DNA of 64,000 nt from contig NZ_JACIJD010000006.1 in NCBI RefSeq assembly GCF_014199205.1, positions 164,426 through 228,425 on the forward strand, in the 5' to 3' direction. The notes under the pieces were generated by a model. It was not told the DNA's origin, searched no databases, and was given only the letters and a program-made list of their open reading frames with translations. The stretch comes from Muricoccus pecuniae (GTDB lineage Bacteria > Pseudomonadota > Alphaproteobacteria > Acetobacterales > Acetobacteraceae). Made by a program: the position numbers and the translations under genes. Below, piece after piece: positions 16,710 through 25,896 of the stretch (within the stretch, counting starts at the first letter, position 1; every line of letters begins with the position of its first letter).

Positions 16710-18055
16710 GCGCGGTCAATCCGGCGGACAGCCCCGTCTGGGGCGTCCTCTACGGCACGGATGCCATGCGCGGCGCCGTGGGCGACATGGCCCTGCTCCA
16801 GCGCATGCTGGACGTGGAGGCGGCGCTCGCCCGGGCCCAGGCAGGGCTGGGCATCGTGCCCGAGGAGGCAGCGCGCGCCATCACCGCCGCGGCGCGGGCC
16901 GACCGGCTGGACCTCCCCGGACTCGCGGCCGCCACGCGCAACACGGGCTATCCCGTGGTGGGGCTGGTGAAGCAGCTCGGCGCCCTGGCGGGGGAGGATG
17001 CCGCGCGCTGGACGCATTGGGGCGCGACCACCCAGGACATCCTCGACACCGCCCTCGTCCTCGCCCTGCGCGACGCCTTCGCTATCCTCCGTCGCGACCT
17101 CGACGCGACGATCGCGGCGCTCGCCGCCCGCGCGCGGGAGCACCGGGACACCGTGATGGCCGGGCGCACCCATCTCCAGCACGCGCTCCCCGTCACCTTC
17201 GGCTACAAGTGCGCCGTCTGGCTCTCGCCCCTGATCAACGCGCGGGAGACGCTGGACGCGCTGCTGCCCCGCCTCCTGCGCGTGCAGTTCGGCGGCGCGG
17301 TCGGCACCCTCGCCTCCCTCGGCGAGGACGGACCGGCCGTGGCGGAGGCGCTGGCGCGGGAACTCGACCTCGCCGTGCCGGAAATCCCCTGGCACGTCGC
17401 GCGCGACACGGTGACGGAGGCCGTGTGCTGGTGCGGCATCCTCTGCGGCACGTTGTCCAAGATGGCGACGGACGTGATGCTGCTGATGCAGACCGAGGTG
17501 GCCGAGGTGTTCGAGCCGCACGAGGCCGGGCGCGGGGGATCCTCGACCATGCCGCAGAAGCGCAACCCCATCGCCTGCGAGTACGTCCTCGCCCAGGCGC
17601 GCGGGGTTCACGCGCTGGTGCCCCAGGTGATGTCGGCCATGGCGCTCGATCACGAGCGCGGCACCGGCCCCTGGCAGGCCGAGCCGCTGGCCATCCCCCA
17701 GGCGATGCTGCTGACCGCCGGCGCCCTGGACCAGGCCCGCCAGATCGCCGAGGGCATGACGGTGGACGCGGCCCGGATGCGGCGCAACCTGGAGGCGACG
17801 GGCGGCGCGATCATGGCCGAGGCGGTGATGATGGGTCTCGCCCCGATGCTCGGCCGCGGCGCGGCGCATGACGCCGTCCACCACGCATGCGACCTCGCCC
17901 TGGCCGAGCGGATCCCGCTCGCCCAGGCCCTGGGGCGTGACGAGGCCGTATCGAACCGCCTTGACGCCGGGGCGATCGCCCGCCTCACTGATCCTTCCAC
18001 CTATCTCGGTAGCGCAGGTCTCTTCGTGGACCGCGTCCTGGAGCGCTTATCATGA
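16706..18055 (+). CDS. pcaB: 3-carboxy-cis,cis-muconate cycloisomerase
   Basis: The 449-residue protein belongs to the fumarase/aspartase superfamily. It has 'HWGATTQDILDTA', 'AGRTHLQHALPVTFG' and the signature 'GSSTMPQKRNP' with the catalytic loop Ser, followed by 'HERGTGPWQAEP'. The enzyme lactonises carboxymuconate to carboxymuconolactone, the substrate of the fused enzyme upstream. Translation starts at a TTG overlapping the upstream stop (TTGA) with GGAGG before it. The stop overlaps the next ATG (ATGA). Protocatechuate dioxygenase genes (pcaGH) are not adjacent. Confidence 0.92.
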   Translation: MSAVNPADSPVWGVLYGTDAMRGAVGDMALLQRMLDVEAALARAQAGLGIVPEEAARAITAAARADRLDLPGLAAATRNTGYPVVGLVKQLGALAGEDAARWTHWGATTQDILDTALVLALRDAFAILRRDLDATIAALAARAREHRDTVMAGRTHLQHALPVTFGYKCAVWLSPLINARETLDALLPRLLRVQFGGAVGTLASLGEDGPAVAEALARELDLAVPEIPWHVARDTVTEAVCWCGILCGTLSKMATDVMLLMQTEVAEVFEPHEAGRGGSSTMPQKRNPIACEYVLAQARGVHALVPQVMSAMALDHERGTGPWQAEPLAIPQAMLLTAGALDQARQIAEGMTVDAARMRRNLEATGGAIMAEAVMMGLAPMLGRGAAHDAVHHACDLALAERIPLAQALGRDEAVSNRLDAGAIARLTDPSTYLGSAGLFVDRVLERLS

Positions 18056-19302
18056 GCCCGCCCGACGGGAACGGCGCCGCGCCGGTTCCCCCGCCCGCCA
18101 AGAGTGTCTATCGCAGCGTCTCGACGGGGCTGCCGCGCCGCCTTCGCTCCGTCCTGGCGCTCGACGACTTCGAGCCCGCCGCGCGCCGAAAGCTGCCCCG
18201 CCCGCTCTTCGGCTACATCGCCGGGGCGGCGGAGACGAATTCCTCGCTGAAGGACAACCGCGGCGTGTTCGGCGAATGGGCCTTCCGCCCGCGCTACCTC
18301 GTCGATGTCTCCCGCCGCAGCATGGTCACCTCCCTCTTCGGGCGGGAGTGCAGCGCGCCCTTCGGCATCGCGCCGATGGGAATCAGCGCGATGATGGCCT
18401 ATCGCGGCGACCTCGTCCTCGCCCGCGCGGCGCGGGACGCGAACATCCCGATGATCATGAGCGGCTCCTCCCTCGTCCCGCTGGAGGAGGTCGTGCGGGA
18501 GGCGCCGGACAGCTGGTTCCAGGCCTATCTGCCGGGCGAGCCCGCGCGGATCGCGGCGCTGGTGGACCGGGTGGCCGCGGCGGGCTTCCGTACCCTGGTC
18601 CTGACGGTGGACGTGACCACCATGGGCAACCGCGAGAACAATGTCCGCAGCGGCTTCTCCACCCCGCTCAAGCCCACGCTGCGCCTCGCCTGGGACGGCG
18701 CGATCCGCCCGCGCTGGCTGTGGGACACGATGTTCCGCACGCTGCGCCACCACGGCATGCCGCATTTCGAGAACTCCTACGCGACCCGCGGCGCCCCCAT
18801 TATCGCGCGCAACGTGGAGCGCGACTTCGGCGCGCGGGACCACCTGAACTGGTCGCACCTCGCCCAGATCCGGCAGCGCTGGAAGGGCAAGCTGGTGGTG
18901 AAGGGCATCCTGCACGGGGAGGACGCGCGCCGCGTCCATGAGGAGGGGGTGGACGGCGTCATCGTCTCCAACCATGGCGGCCGCCAGCTCGACGGCGCCA
19001 TCTCCGCCTTCCGCGCCCTGCCGGAGGTGAAGTCCGCCGCCGGCGACATGGTGGTGATGATGGATGGCGGCATCCGCCGCGGCTCGGACGTGCTGAAGGC
19101 GATGGCCCTCGGTGCCGACTTCGTCTTCGTCGGCCGCCCCTTCCTCTATGCCGCCGCCGTGGGCGCGGAGGCCGGGGTGCGGCACGGGATCGAGATCCTC
19201 TCCTCCGAGGTGGACCGCAACCTCGCCCTTCTCGGCGTCCAGCGGCCGGACGAGGTCGGGATGCACCACCTCGTGCGCGTCGGCGGCGTGCCGCCCATGT
19301 GA
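18052..19302 (+). CDS. FMN-dependent alpha-hydroxy-acid dehydrogenase (lactate/mandelate type)
   Basis: The 416-residue flavoprotein has the FMN-binding TIM-barrel signature 'VSNHGGRQLDG' with catalytic His and substrate-binding Arg, and 'MMDGGIRRGSDVLKAMALGA'. It has the 'PLFGYIAGAAETNSSL' N-terminal block of the LldD/mandelate dehydrogenase family. It oxidises a 2-hydroxy acid to the 2-oxo acid. The ATGA overlap with pcaB shows translational coupling. Aromatic breakdown would fit a mandelate-like substrate that feeds the beta-ketoadipate route, but plain lactate cannot be excluded. About 45 N-terminal residues precede the usual start of homology. Confidence 0.85.
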   Translation: MSPPDGNGAAPVPPPAKSVYRSVSTGLPRRLRSVLALDDFEPAARRKLPRPLFGYIAGAAETNSSLKDNRGVFGEWAFRPRYLVDVSRRSMVTSLFGRECSAPFGIAPMGISAMMAYRGDLVLARAARDANIPMIMSGSSLVPLEEVVREAPDSWFQAYLPGEPARIAALVDRVAAAGFRTLVLTVDVTTMGNRENNVRSGFSTPLKPTLRLAWDGAIRPRWLWDTMFRTLRHHGMPHFENSYATRGAPIIARNVERDFGARDHLNWSHLAQIRQRWKGKLVVKGILHGEDARRVHEEGVDGVIVSNHGGRQLDGAISAFRALPEVKSAAGDMVVMMDGGIRRGSDVLKAMALGADFVFVGRPFLYAAAVGAEAGVRHGIEILSSEVDRNLALLGVQRPDEVGMHHLVRVGGVPPM

Positions 19303-19308
19303 GGGCGG

Positions 19309-19355
19309 GAGGGGATCGGCGGCGGGCGGCACCGCCCCGCCGTGCCGGTCCCCTC
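19309..19355. terminator. Strong bidirectional hairpin between convergent genes
   Basis: The 62-bp gap between the hydroxy-acid dehydrogenase and rmuC folds into one long GC-rich hairpin. GAGGGGATCGGC (19309-19320) pairs with GCCGGTCCCCTC (19344-19355), one pair being a T/G mismatch type, and an inner GGCGGG/CCCGCC stem extends it. It lacks a clear T run but is placed where a two-way terminator is expected. Confidence 0.55.
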
Positions 19356-19364
19356 CAGGGTCTT

Positions 19365-20795
19365 CTAGTCGGCCGCCGGCGCCAAGGCGGTCGCGGGGCC
19401 GGACAGGGCGGGGAGGTCGGTCAGCTCCACCGCCTCGATCGCGACGCCGCGGCGGGTGATCTTGCCCGTGGTGATCTCGATCTGCTGCACGTCGTTCTGC
19501 ATGTCGAGGAAGTGCTTGCGGAGCTTCGTGACCCGGTCATCCAGCCGGCCGACATCCTTCATCAGCTCAGCCACCTGGTTCTTGATCTGCCCGGCCTCCG
19601 CCCGCATGCGCACGTCCTGCATCAGGGCGCGCATGGTGCCGAGCACGGCCCACATGGTGCTGGGCGAGACGATGTAGACGCCCCGCCGCGCCGCCGCGTC
19701 CACCACGGGGGAGTGGGCGGCGTGGAGATCGGCGTAGATCGCCTCTGAAGGCACGAAGATCAGCGCGCCCTCGGCCGTCTCGCCGGGGCAGATGTACTTG
19801 CCGGCCACATCGTCCACATGGCGCGTCACATCGGCGGCGAAGCGCTTGGTCGCGGCGATGCGGGCGGCGTCGTCCGCCGCGTCGCGGGCGGCGAGCCAGG
19901 CCTCCAGCGGGAACTTGCTGTCCACGGCGATCGGGCCGGGCGGGTGCGGCAGGCGGATCAGCACGTCGCAGCGCGTGCGGTTGGCCAGGGTGTGCTGCCA
20001 GGAGAAGCCGTCCGCCGGCAGCCGATCCTCCACGATCTGGCGGAGCTGCACCTCCCCGAAGGCGCCGCGGGACTGCTTGTTGCCCAGGATCTGGGCAAGG
20101 CTGCCCACCTGCGCGCCCAGCGCCTCCATGTTCGCCCGCGCCGCATCGATCACGGCCAGCCGCTCGTGGATGCGGCCCGCCGTTTCCTCCGCCTTGACCG
20201 CGTTCTCGTTGAGGACGCGCGAGAGCCTGTCGTTCTGCGCGGCCACGGCGGCGCCGAGCGATTCCTGGGTCGCGGCCAGCCGGTCGGCCAGCGCCTTCTC
20301 CTGTGCGGCCAGGCGCTCGTTCTGGGAGGAGAGCGCGCTGGCCAGGGTCTCCGTGAGCGCGAGGCTGGAGGCAGAGAGGCGCTCGGCGAGCACCTTCTCC
20401 TGCGCCGCCAGCCGCTCGTTCTGGGCGGCCGTGCTGTTGGCCACCGCCAGCCCCTGCGCGGCCAGCGCCTCGGCCATGGCGCGGGTCGCCTCGCCGATGC
20501 GGTCGGCCAGGGCCTGCTCCGTCGCGCCCAGCCGCTCGCGCTGGGCGGCCAGCGCCGCGTCCGTCGCGTGGCGGGCCTCAGCGAGGCGGTCCGCCATGGC
20601 GCGCTCGGCGGCGGCGGCGCGGTCGGCGGCCGCGGCGGCCTGCCGGTCCTGGGCGGCGCCCAGGGCGTCCAGCTTGCCCGAGAGCGCCGCCATCGCTTCC
20701 CCTCCGCCCGAGGGGCGGCGGATCAGCAGGAGGACGACCCCCAGCAATGCCAGCCCGGCCAGGACGGTGAGGAGTGGACCTGACATTTCGGCCAT
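19365..20795 (-). CDS. rmuC: DNA recombination protein RmuC
   Basis: The 476-residue protein has one N-terminal transmembrane helix (about residues 6-25) and a long Ala/Glu/Arg-rich coiled coil (about 40-210) with repeated 'NERLAAQEK.LADRL' units. The conserved RmuC domain follows ('GNKQSRGAFGEVQLRQIVED', 'AVDSKFPLEAW', 'FVPSEAIYADL'). RmuC is a predicted nuclease-fold protein that limits rearrangement at inverted repeats. The ATG at 20795 has GAGG upstream; a second ATG at 20786 is possible. It diverges from the helicase gene with a 76-bp gap. Confidence 0.9.
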   Translation of the reverse strand: MAEMSGPLLTVLAGLALLGVVLLLIRRPSGGGEAMAALSGKLDALGAAQDRQAAAAADRAAAAERAMADRLAEARHATDAALAAQRERLGATEQALADRIGEATRAMAEALAAQGLAVANSTAAQNERLAAQEKVLAERLSASSLALTETLASALSSQNERLAAQEKALADRLAATQESLGAAVAAQNDRLSRVLNENAVKAEETAGRIHERLAVIDAARANMEALGAQVGSLAQILGNKQSRGAFGEVQLRQIVEDRLPADGFSWQHTLANRTRCDVLIRLPHPPGPIAVDSKFPLEAWLAARDAADDAARIAATKRFAADVTRHVDDVAGKYICPGETAEGALIFVPSEAIYADLHAAHSPVVDAAARRGVYIVSPSTMWAVLGTMRALMQDVRMRAEAGQIKNQVAELMKDVGRLDDRVTKLRKHFLDMQNDVQQIEITTGKITRRGVAIEAVELTDLPALSGPATALAPAAD

Positions 20796-20871
20796 AAAGG
20801 TGCCTCGGAGATCAAGAGGTTGCGGCGCAGCACTCGCACCGCGCGGGATGCATGCCATATAGCAGGGGCCC

Positions 20872-23418
20872 ATGGGAACATTGCCGGAACCCTTCGCGGG
20901 CTGGTTCGCCGCGCGCGGCTGGACACCGCGCCCCCACCAGTTGGCCCTCTGGGAGGCCGCGCGCGCCGGCGAGAGCGCCCTCCTCGTCGCGCCGACGGGC
21001 GGCGGCAAGACGCTGGCGGGCTTTCTTCCCACGCTGGTCGAACTGCACGAGGCCCCGCGGGAGGGCTTGCACACCCTCTACGTCTCGCCGCTCAAGGCGC
21101 TGGCGGTGGACATCGCCCGCAACCTAATGGACCCCGTGCAGGAAATGGGCTTGCCGATCCGCATCGAGACGCGGACGGGCGACACCCCCCAGAACCGCCG
21201 CGCCCGCCAGCGCGAGACGCCGCCGGAGATCCTGCTGACCACGCCGGAGAGCCTCGCGGTCCTTCTCGCCAACCCGGACGCACCGGGCCTCTTCGCCGGG
21301 CTGCGGTCCGTGGTGGTGGATGAGGCGCATGCCATGGCCGGCACCAAGCGGGGCGACCAGCTCTCGCTTCTCATGGCCCGGCTGGACGCGCTGGCGCCCG
21401 GTCTGCGGCGCGTCGGCCTGTCCGCCACCGTCGCGCATCCCGAGGCGCTGCGCGCCTGGCTGTCCCCGACGGCGCGGGCGGAGGACGTGCGGTTCGTCCT
21501 CGGGCGCGGCGGCGCGGAGCCGGTGATGGATCTCATGCTGCCCGAGGGGCACCTGCCCTGGGGCGGGCACATGGGCATCGCCTCCGCCCCCGGCATCCTG
21601 GCGCGCATCGGCGGGGCCGGCGTGACCATCGTCTTCGTCAACACCCGCGCCCAGGCGGAGCTGATCTTCGCCGCGCTGTGGAAGCTCAACGACGCCAACC
21701 TGCCCATCGCCCTCCACCACGGCTCGCTCCAGATCGAGCAGCGGCGGAAAGTGGAGGCGGCGATGGCGGCGGGGAAGCTGCGGGCGGTGGTGGCCACCGC
21801 CTCGCTCGACCTCGGCATCGACTGGGGCGCGGTGGACCAGGTGATCCAGGTCGGCGCACCCAAGGGCGTGTCGCGCCTGCTCCAGCGCATCGGCCGTGCG
21901 AACCACCGGATGGACGAGCCCTCCCGCGCCGTGCTCGTGCCCGCCAACCGCTTCGAGGTGATCGAGTGCGTCGCCGCCACCGAGGCCGTGCGCGCGCATG
22001 AGCTGGACGGCGACGCGCCGCGCCCGGGCGGGCTGGACGTGCTCGCCCAGCACATCCTTGCCATTGCCTGCCAGGCGCCCTTCCACCCCGACGACCTCTA
22101 TGCCGAGGTCACGCGCGCCGGGGCCTATGCCACCCTCACCCGCCGGGACTTCGACGACGTGCTGCGCTTCGTCGAGGATGGCGGCTACGCGCTCCGGGCC
22201 TATGACCGCTTCCGCCGACTGTTCAGGGATTCCGAGGGAATGGTGCATGTGCGGGACCTCCGCGTCGCCCGGCAGGCCCGGATGAACCTCGGCACCATCG
22301 TGGACACGCCGATGCTGAAGGTGCGGCTGCGCGGCGGCCCCGTGCTGGGGGAGGTGGAGGAGTGGTTCGCCTCCACGCTGGAGCCCGGCCACTGCTTCAT
22401 CTTCGCCGGGCAGACCCTCCGCTACGAGGGGATCGATGCCCTCACCATGGTCGTCACCCGCGGCGGCGAGGGGGAGCCGCGCGTGCCCGCCTATGCCGGC
22501 GCCCGCCTTCCGCTCTCGACCAACCTGTCCTTCCGCGTTCGCTCCATCCTGGCGGACCCGAAGCGCTGGCGCGCGCTGCCCGAGCCCGTGCGCGACTGGC
22601 TGCGGCTGCAGCAGCGCCGCTCCGAGTTGCCGCAGCGGGATGGCATGCTGGTGGAGGTGTTCCCCAAGGGCGGCCGCTGGTTCATGGTCGCCTACTGCTT
22701 CGAGGGGCGCCTCGCCCACCAGACGCTGGGGATGCTCGTCACGAAGCGCATGGAGCGTCTGGGCTACGGGCCCATGGGCTATCTCGGCACGGATTACGTG
22801 CTGGCGACCTGGAGCGCCTTCGAGCCCGACGACCCCGAGCGTCTCTTCGAGGAGGACATCCTCGGCGAGGAGCTGGAGGAGTGGATCGCGGAATCCTCCA
22901 TGCTCCGCCGCACCTTCCGCAACATCGCGACGATCGCCGGGCTGATCGAGAAGAACCACCCGGGCCAGGAGAAGTCCGGCCGACAGATGACCATGAACTC
23001 GGACCTGATCTACGACGTGCTGCGCAAGTACGAGCCCGACCACATCCTCCTCCGCGCCACCCGCGCCGAGGCCGCCCATGGCCTCACCGATGTCGGCCGC
23101 ATCGCGACCCTTCTCTCCCGTATCAAGGGGGCGATCCGGGTGCGTCGGCTGGACCGCGTCTCGCCCCTGGCCGTCCCCGCGCTGATCGAGGAGGGGCGGG
23201 AATGGGTGGCCGGCGGGGCGGAGGACGCGCTGCTGGCCGAGGCCGCCGCGCTGGTGGACGAGGCGACCGGCGGGGCCGAGCACTTCGCCGACGTGCTGGC
23301 CGAGGTGACCGAGGGCGTCCGCGTGCGTTCGGGAGTGGTGGACCGTCCGAGACGAGAGAACAGACGCCGCCCCCCTGCCCGCCGCGTCAGCCGCAGCGCG
23401 AGGGGGCTGGCGACGTGA
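20872..23418 (+). CDS. Ligase-associated DNA damage response DEXH-box helicase (Lhr-like)
   Basis: The 848-residue SF2 helicase has motif I 'APTGGGKT' (residues 40-47), the DEAH box at 150-153, motif III 'LSATV' and motif VI around 'QRIGRANHR'. A long C-terminal Lhr-type winged-helix/DEAD-associated region follows ('LRGGPVLGEVEEWFAS', 'NIATIAGLIEKNHPGQEKSGRQ'). This family normally sits with an ATP-dependent DNA ligase, an Mre-like exonuclease and PdeM. Here only PdeM follows, overlapping by four bases (GTGA). It probably remodels DNA during repair. The last 25 residues are basic and disordered. Confidence 0.9.
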   Translation: MGTLPEPFAGWFAARGWTPRPHQLALWEAARAGESALLVAPTGGGKTLAGFLPTLVELHEAPREGLHTLYVSPLKALAVDIARNLMDPVQEMGLPIRIETRTGDTPQNRRARQRETPPEILLTTPESLAVLLANPDAPGLFAGLRSVVVDEAHAMAGTKRGDQLSLLMARLDALAPGLRRVGLSATVAHPEALRAWLSPTARAEDVRFVLGRGGAEPVMDLMLPEGHLPWGGHMGIASAPGILARIGGAGVTIVFVNTRAQAELIFAALWKLNDANLPIALHHGSLQIEQRRKVEAAMAAGKLRAVVATASLDLGIDWGAVDQVIQVGAPKGVSRLLQRIGRANHRMDEPSRAVLVPANRFEVIECVAATEAVRAHELDGDAPRPGGLDVLAQHILAIACQAPFHPDDLYAEVTRAGAYATLTRRDFDDVLRFVEDGGYALRAYDRFRRLFRDSEGMVHVRDLRVARQARMNLGTIVDTPMLKVRLRGGPVLGEVEEWFASTLEPGHCFIFAGQTLRYEGIDALTMVVTRGGEGEPRVPAYAGARLPLSTNLSFRVRSILADPKRWRALPEPVRDWLRLQQRRSELPQRDGMLVEVFPKGGRWFMVAYCFEGRLAHQTLGMLVTKRMERLGYGPMGYLGTDYVLATWSAFEPDDPERLFEEDILGEELEEWIAESSMLRRTFRNIATIAGLIEKNHPGQEKSGRQMTMNSDLIYDVLRKYEPDHILLRATRAEAAHGLTDVGRIATLLSRIKGAIRVRRLDRVSPLAVPALIEEGREWVAGGAEDALLAEAAALVDEATGGAEHFADVLAEVTEGVRVRSGVVDRPRRENRRRPPARRVSRSARGLAT

Positions 23419-24125
23419 TCCCCGCTCCCCTGCACATCGCGGGCGAGCGGCTGATGCTCGATCCCATGGGCATCCTCGCCTGGCCGGCCCGCCGCAGCCT
23501 CGTCGTCTCCGACCTGCATCTGGAGAAGGGCAGCCACTTCGCCGCGCGCGGGGCCTTCGTGCCGCCCTACGACACGCGCGAGACCCTCTCGAAGCTCGCC
23601 CTCGCCGTCCGCCGCCACCGCCCGGCGCGGCTGATCCTGCTCGGGGACAGCTTCCACGATGCCGGCGGCTGCGAGCGCATGGCGCCGGCCGACTGCGCCG
23701 CCCTCGGGCGCATCCTCGCCTCGGTGGAGGAGACCGTCTGGGTGCTGGGCAACCACGACCCCGTGGCGCCGCCCGGCCTGCCCGGCCTCGCCCTCCACCT
23801 CCTCGCGGACGGCCCCCTCACCTTCCGCCACGAGGCCGATCCGCGCGGGCCGCGGCCCGGCGCAGGCGGGGAGGTGAGCGGTCACTTCCACCCCAAGGCG
23901 ACCCTCGCCACCCGCGCGGGCGGCATCACCCGCCCCTGTTTCGCCACTGATGCGCGCCGCGTCATCCTTCCCGCCTTCGGCGCCTATACCGGCGGGCTGG
24001 ACGTGCGGGACCCCGCGCTGGGCGGGCTCTTCCCCCGCGGCGGGCGCGTCTTCCTGCTCGGCACGGACCGGCTCTTCAGCGTGCCGCTGCCGCCGATGCG
24101 ACGACGGGCCGAGCTTCCCGCATGA
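23415..24125 (+). CDS. pdeM: Ligase-associated DNA damage response endonuclease PdeM
   Basis: The 236-residue calcineurin-type metallophosphoesterase shows all metal-binding motifs: 'VVSDLHLEKG', 'LLGDSFHD', 'VLGNHDP' and 'VSGHFHPK'. The early 'GERLMLDPMGILAWPARRSLVV' block is typical of PdeM. It is the nuclease partner of the ligase-associated helicase. The GTG start overlaps the helicase stop codon, so the two are co-translated. The ligase and exonuclease usually found in the same cluster are not in this window. Confidence 0.9.
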   Translation: MIPAPLHIAGERLMLDPMGILAWPARRSLVVSDLHLEKGSHFAARGAFVPPYDTRETLSKLALAVRRHRPARLILLGDSFHDAGGCERMAPADCAALGRILASVEETVWVLGNHDPVAPPGLPGLALHLLADGPLTFRHEADPRGPRPGAGGEVSGHFHPKATLATRAGGITRPCFATDARRVILPAFGAYTGGLDVRDPALGGLFPRGGRVFLLGTDRLFSVPLPPMRRRAELPA

Positions 24126-24173
24126 CCGCGCCCGAGCCTTCCCCCCGCGCCGCGGACCGGGAGTTGCTTCGCA

Positions 24174-24208
24174 CGCCCCCGCGCCCCTTCCCCGAAAAGG
24201 CGGGGGCG
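24174..24208. repeat. GC-rich inverted repeat in intergenic DNA
   Basis: CGCCCCCG (24174-24181) pairs with CGGGGGCG (24201-24208), and an inner CCTT/AAGG stem closes a CCCCGAA loop. The 130-bp gap between pdeM and the next phosphatase is otherwise empty. The unit resembles the short palindromic repeats that recur between genes in high-GC genomes; it may also act as a terminator. Only one copy is visible here. Confidence 0.45.
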
Positions 24209-24255
24209 AGGGGAGGGCTTCGCGGGTGCGGCAGGATGCCGGAGGGGGCGGGAGC

Positions 24256-24969
24256 GTGAAGGACCCGCGGGGCCGCTTCGAGGGCATCCGGGTCGTCGGC
24301 GATGTCCATGGCGACGCGGACGCCTTCCACGCGGCGGTCGACGGCGCCGCGGCGGAGCGCCTCTTCCTCATCCAGCTCGGCGACCTGACGGATGGCGGGT
24401 CCGACGCGCCCGGCGTGCTGCGCCGCGCCTTCGCGCTGCGGGCCGAGGGGCGCGGCCTCTTCCTCCTGGGCAACCACGACCACAAGCTGCGCCGCGCGCT
24501 GGAGGGGGCGCCGCTGCGGATCGAGCCCAACGGCCTCGGCCGCACGCTGGAGCAGATCGACGCCGCGCGGGATGCGGAGGCGCTCCGCCGCCGCGCGGTG
24601 GAGGAGATCGCCCGCGCCCCGGCCTGGCTGCGGATCGACCAGCGCGTCTTCGTGCATGGCGGCTTCCACCCCCGCATGCTCCACGCCGCCCCGCCTCCCG
24701 ATGCGGGGGCGCGCAAGCCGGAAGGCCTCGTCCCCCGCGCCCTCTTCGGGCAGGTGACGAGCCGCATGCGCGAGGACGGCTATCCCGAGCGCCTGCACGA
24801 CTGGGTGGACCGCATCCCCCAGGGCTTCACCATCTACTGCGGCCACGAGGTGCGGAGCGGCAACGGGCGCCCCTTCATGCAGGTCGGCGCCGCCGGGGGC
24901 GCTGCGGTCTTCATGGATACCGGCGCGGGAAAGGGCGGCCACCTCTCCTGGGTGGACCTGCCCTGGTGA
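24256..24969 (+). CDS. Metallophosphoesterase (ApaH/PPP-like)
   Basis: The 237-residue protein has the phosphoprotein-phosphatase set of metal motifs: 'VVGDVHGDADAF', 'QLGDLTDGG', 'LLGNHDHKL', 'VHGGFHP' and 'YCGHEV'. It is probably a cytoplasmic Ser/Thr phosphatase or dinucleoside-polyphosphate hydrolase; the substrate cannot be told. The GTG start at 24256 has GGGAG and GGAGG upstream. It follows pdeM on the same strand but across a hairpin-containing gap, so it may have its own regulation. Confidence 0.82.
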   Translation: MKDPRGRFEGIRVVGDVHGDADAFHAAVDGAAAERLFLIQLGDLTDGGSDAPGVLRRAFALRAEGRGLFLLGNHDHKLRRALEGAPLRIEPNGLGRTLEQIDAARDAEALRRRAVEEIARAPAWLRIDQRVFVHGGFHPRMLHAAPPPDAGARKPEGLVPRALFGQVTSRMREDGYPERLHDWVDRIPQGFTIYCGHEVRSGNGRPFMQVGAAGGAAVFMDTGAGKGGHLSWVDLPW

Positions 24970-25017
24970 CCCGCGCGGGTTGAGCGGCGGCGCGCGGATG
25001 GCGCCGCCGCACGGGGT

Positions 25018-25797
25018 TCACCGCATCGCGGCGATGTCGATCACCTCGGCGCTCCCGGCGACGGGGCCCATCGGCGTCGGGCTGCCCTTCTCCAGGTCGA
25101 TCCTGTGCAGGATGCCGCCGGCGAGCAGGTAGCCGGTGTTGGTCGCGCCCTCGGAGAGGATGTCGAAGGCCGCCGTCGAGGACACGCCGTTGCCGATCGT
25201 GCCGCGCACCTGCTGCACGCCATCGTTCGGCGGGGCCTGGAGGTTGAGCTGGCCCAGCACCCCGTCGATCGTCAGCAGCGCCGTCTGCTGGGCGCCGGCC
25301 ATGCTGTTCGTATAGGCCCCGGCGGTGATGCGCGGGGTCGTCTCCGCGAGCGACGTGCCGGTCTGGTACTTCAGCTGCCCGTCGCGCGCGACCTGGCCGT
25401 TGTCCACGTTGACGCGGAAATTCACGCCGGACACCCCCATCAGCCGCAGCCGGTCGGCGACGGGGTTGAAGTCCACCACCGCGCGGCCACCGGCATCGAA
25501 GCGCTCGCTGAGCTGGCTCACCCCCGTGGCGGCGCCTGTCATGGGGTCGATCGTCACGATCTGGCCGCTCTCGGTCACGCCGTAAAGGCTGTTGTCCTTC
25601 GGACGGACATCGATGCCGAGCAGCGCGCCGTTCGCGCCGCGCACGCGAACGGGCGCGCTCGCGCGGCGCGTCTCCGTGTCGATGCGGACGAGCGAGCCAT
25701 CGGCGGTCAGGCCGACCAGCGTGGCGGCCTCGGCCATGCCCGTGAGGCCGAAGAGGGCGGCGCCGGCAAGGGCAAGGCGGCGGATGGAGGGGGTCAT
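25018..25797 (-). CDS. Secreted DUF4394 (beta-propeller-like) protein
   Basis: The 259-residue protein has a signal peptide (cleaved near 'MAEAATL', residue 23-25). The rest matches DUF4394: 'LVGLTADGSLVRIDTET', 'LLGIDVRPKDNSLYGVT', 'VDFNPVADRLRLMG..GVNFRVNVD' and 'AAFDI.SEG'. Repeated beta blades are predicted. Function unknown, probably periplasmic or extracellular. It lies 99 bp downstream of the anti-sigma gene on the same strand, so it may belong to the stress regulon controlled by that pair. Confidence 0.85.
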   Translation of the reverse strand: MTPSIRRLALAGAALFGLTGMAEAATLVGLTADGSLVRIDTETRRASAPVRVRGANGALLGIDVRPKDNSLYGVTESGQIVTIDPMTGAATGVSQLSERFDAGGRAVVDFNPVADRLRLMGVSGVNFRVNVDNGQVARDGQLKYQTGTSLAETTPRITAGAYTNSMAGAQQTALLTIDGVLGQLNLQAPPNDGVQQVRGTIGNGVSSTAAFDILSEGATNTGYLLAGGILHRIDLEKGSPTPMGPVAGSAEVIDIAAMR

Positions 25798-25896
25798 GCG
25801 TCTCTCCTGATCTGAGCGGGGCGCCTTGCCCCGCCCAGCGCTACGGAGCGCGGCGCCTGCCGGACGCAGCGGGCGCCATCACGGTGACGCGAGGGG

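Noticed and set aside
20200..20620. Short direct repeats on the minus strand inside rmuC, considered as a CRISPR-like array
   Set aside because: The repeats are degenerate codons of the coiled-coil heptads of RmuC, without equal repeats or spacers.
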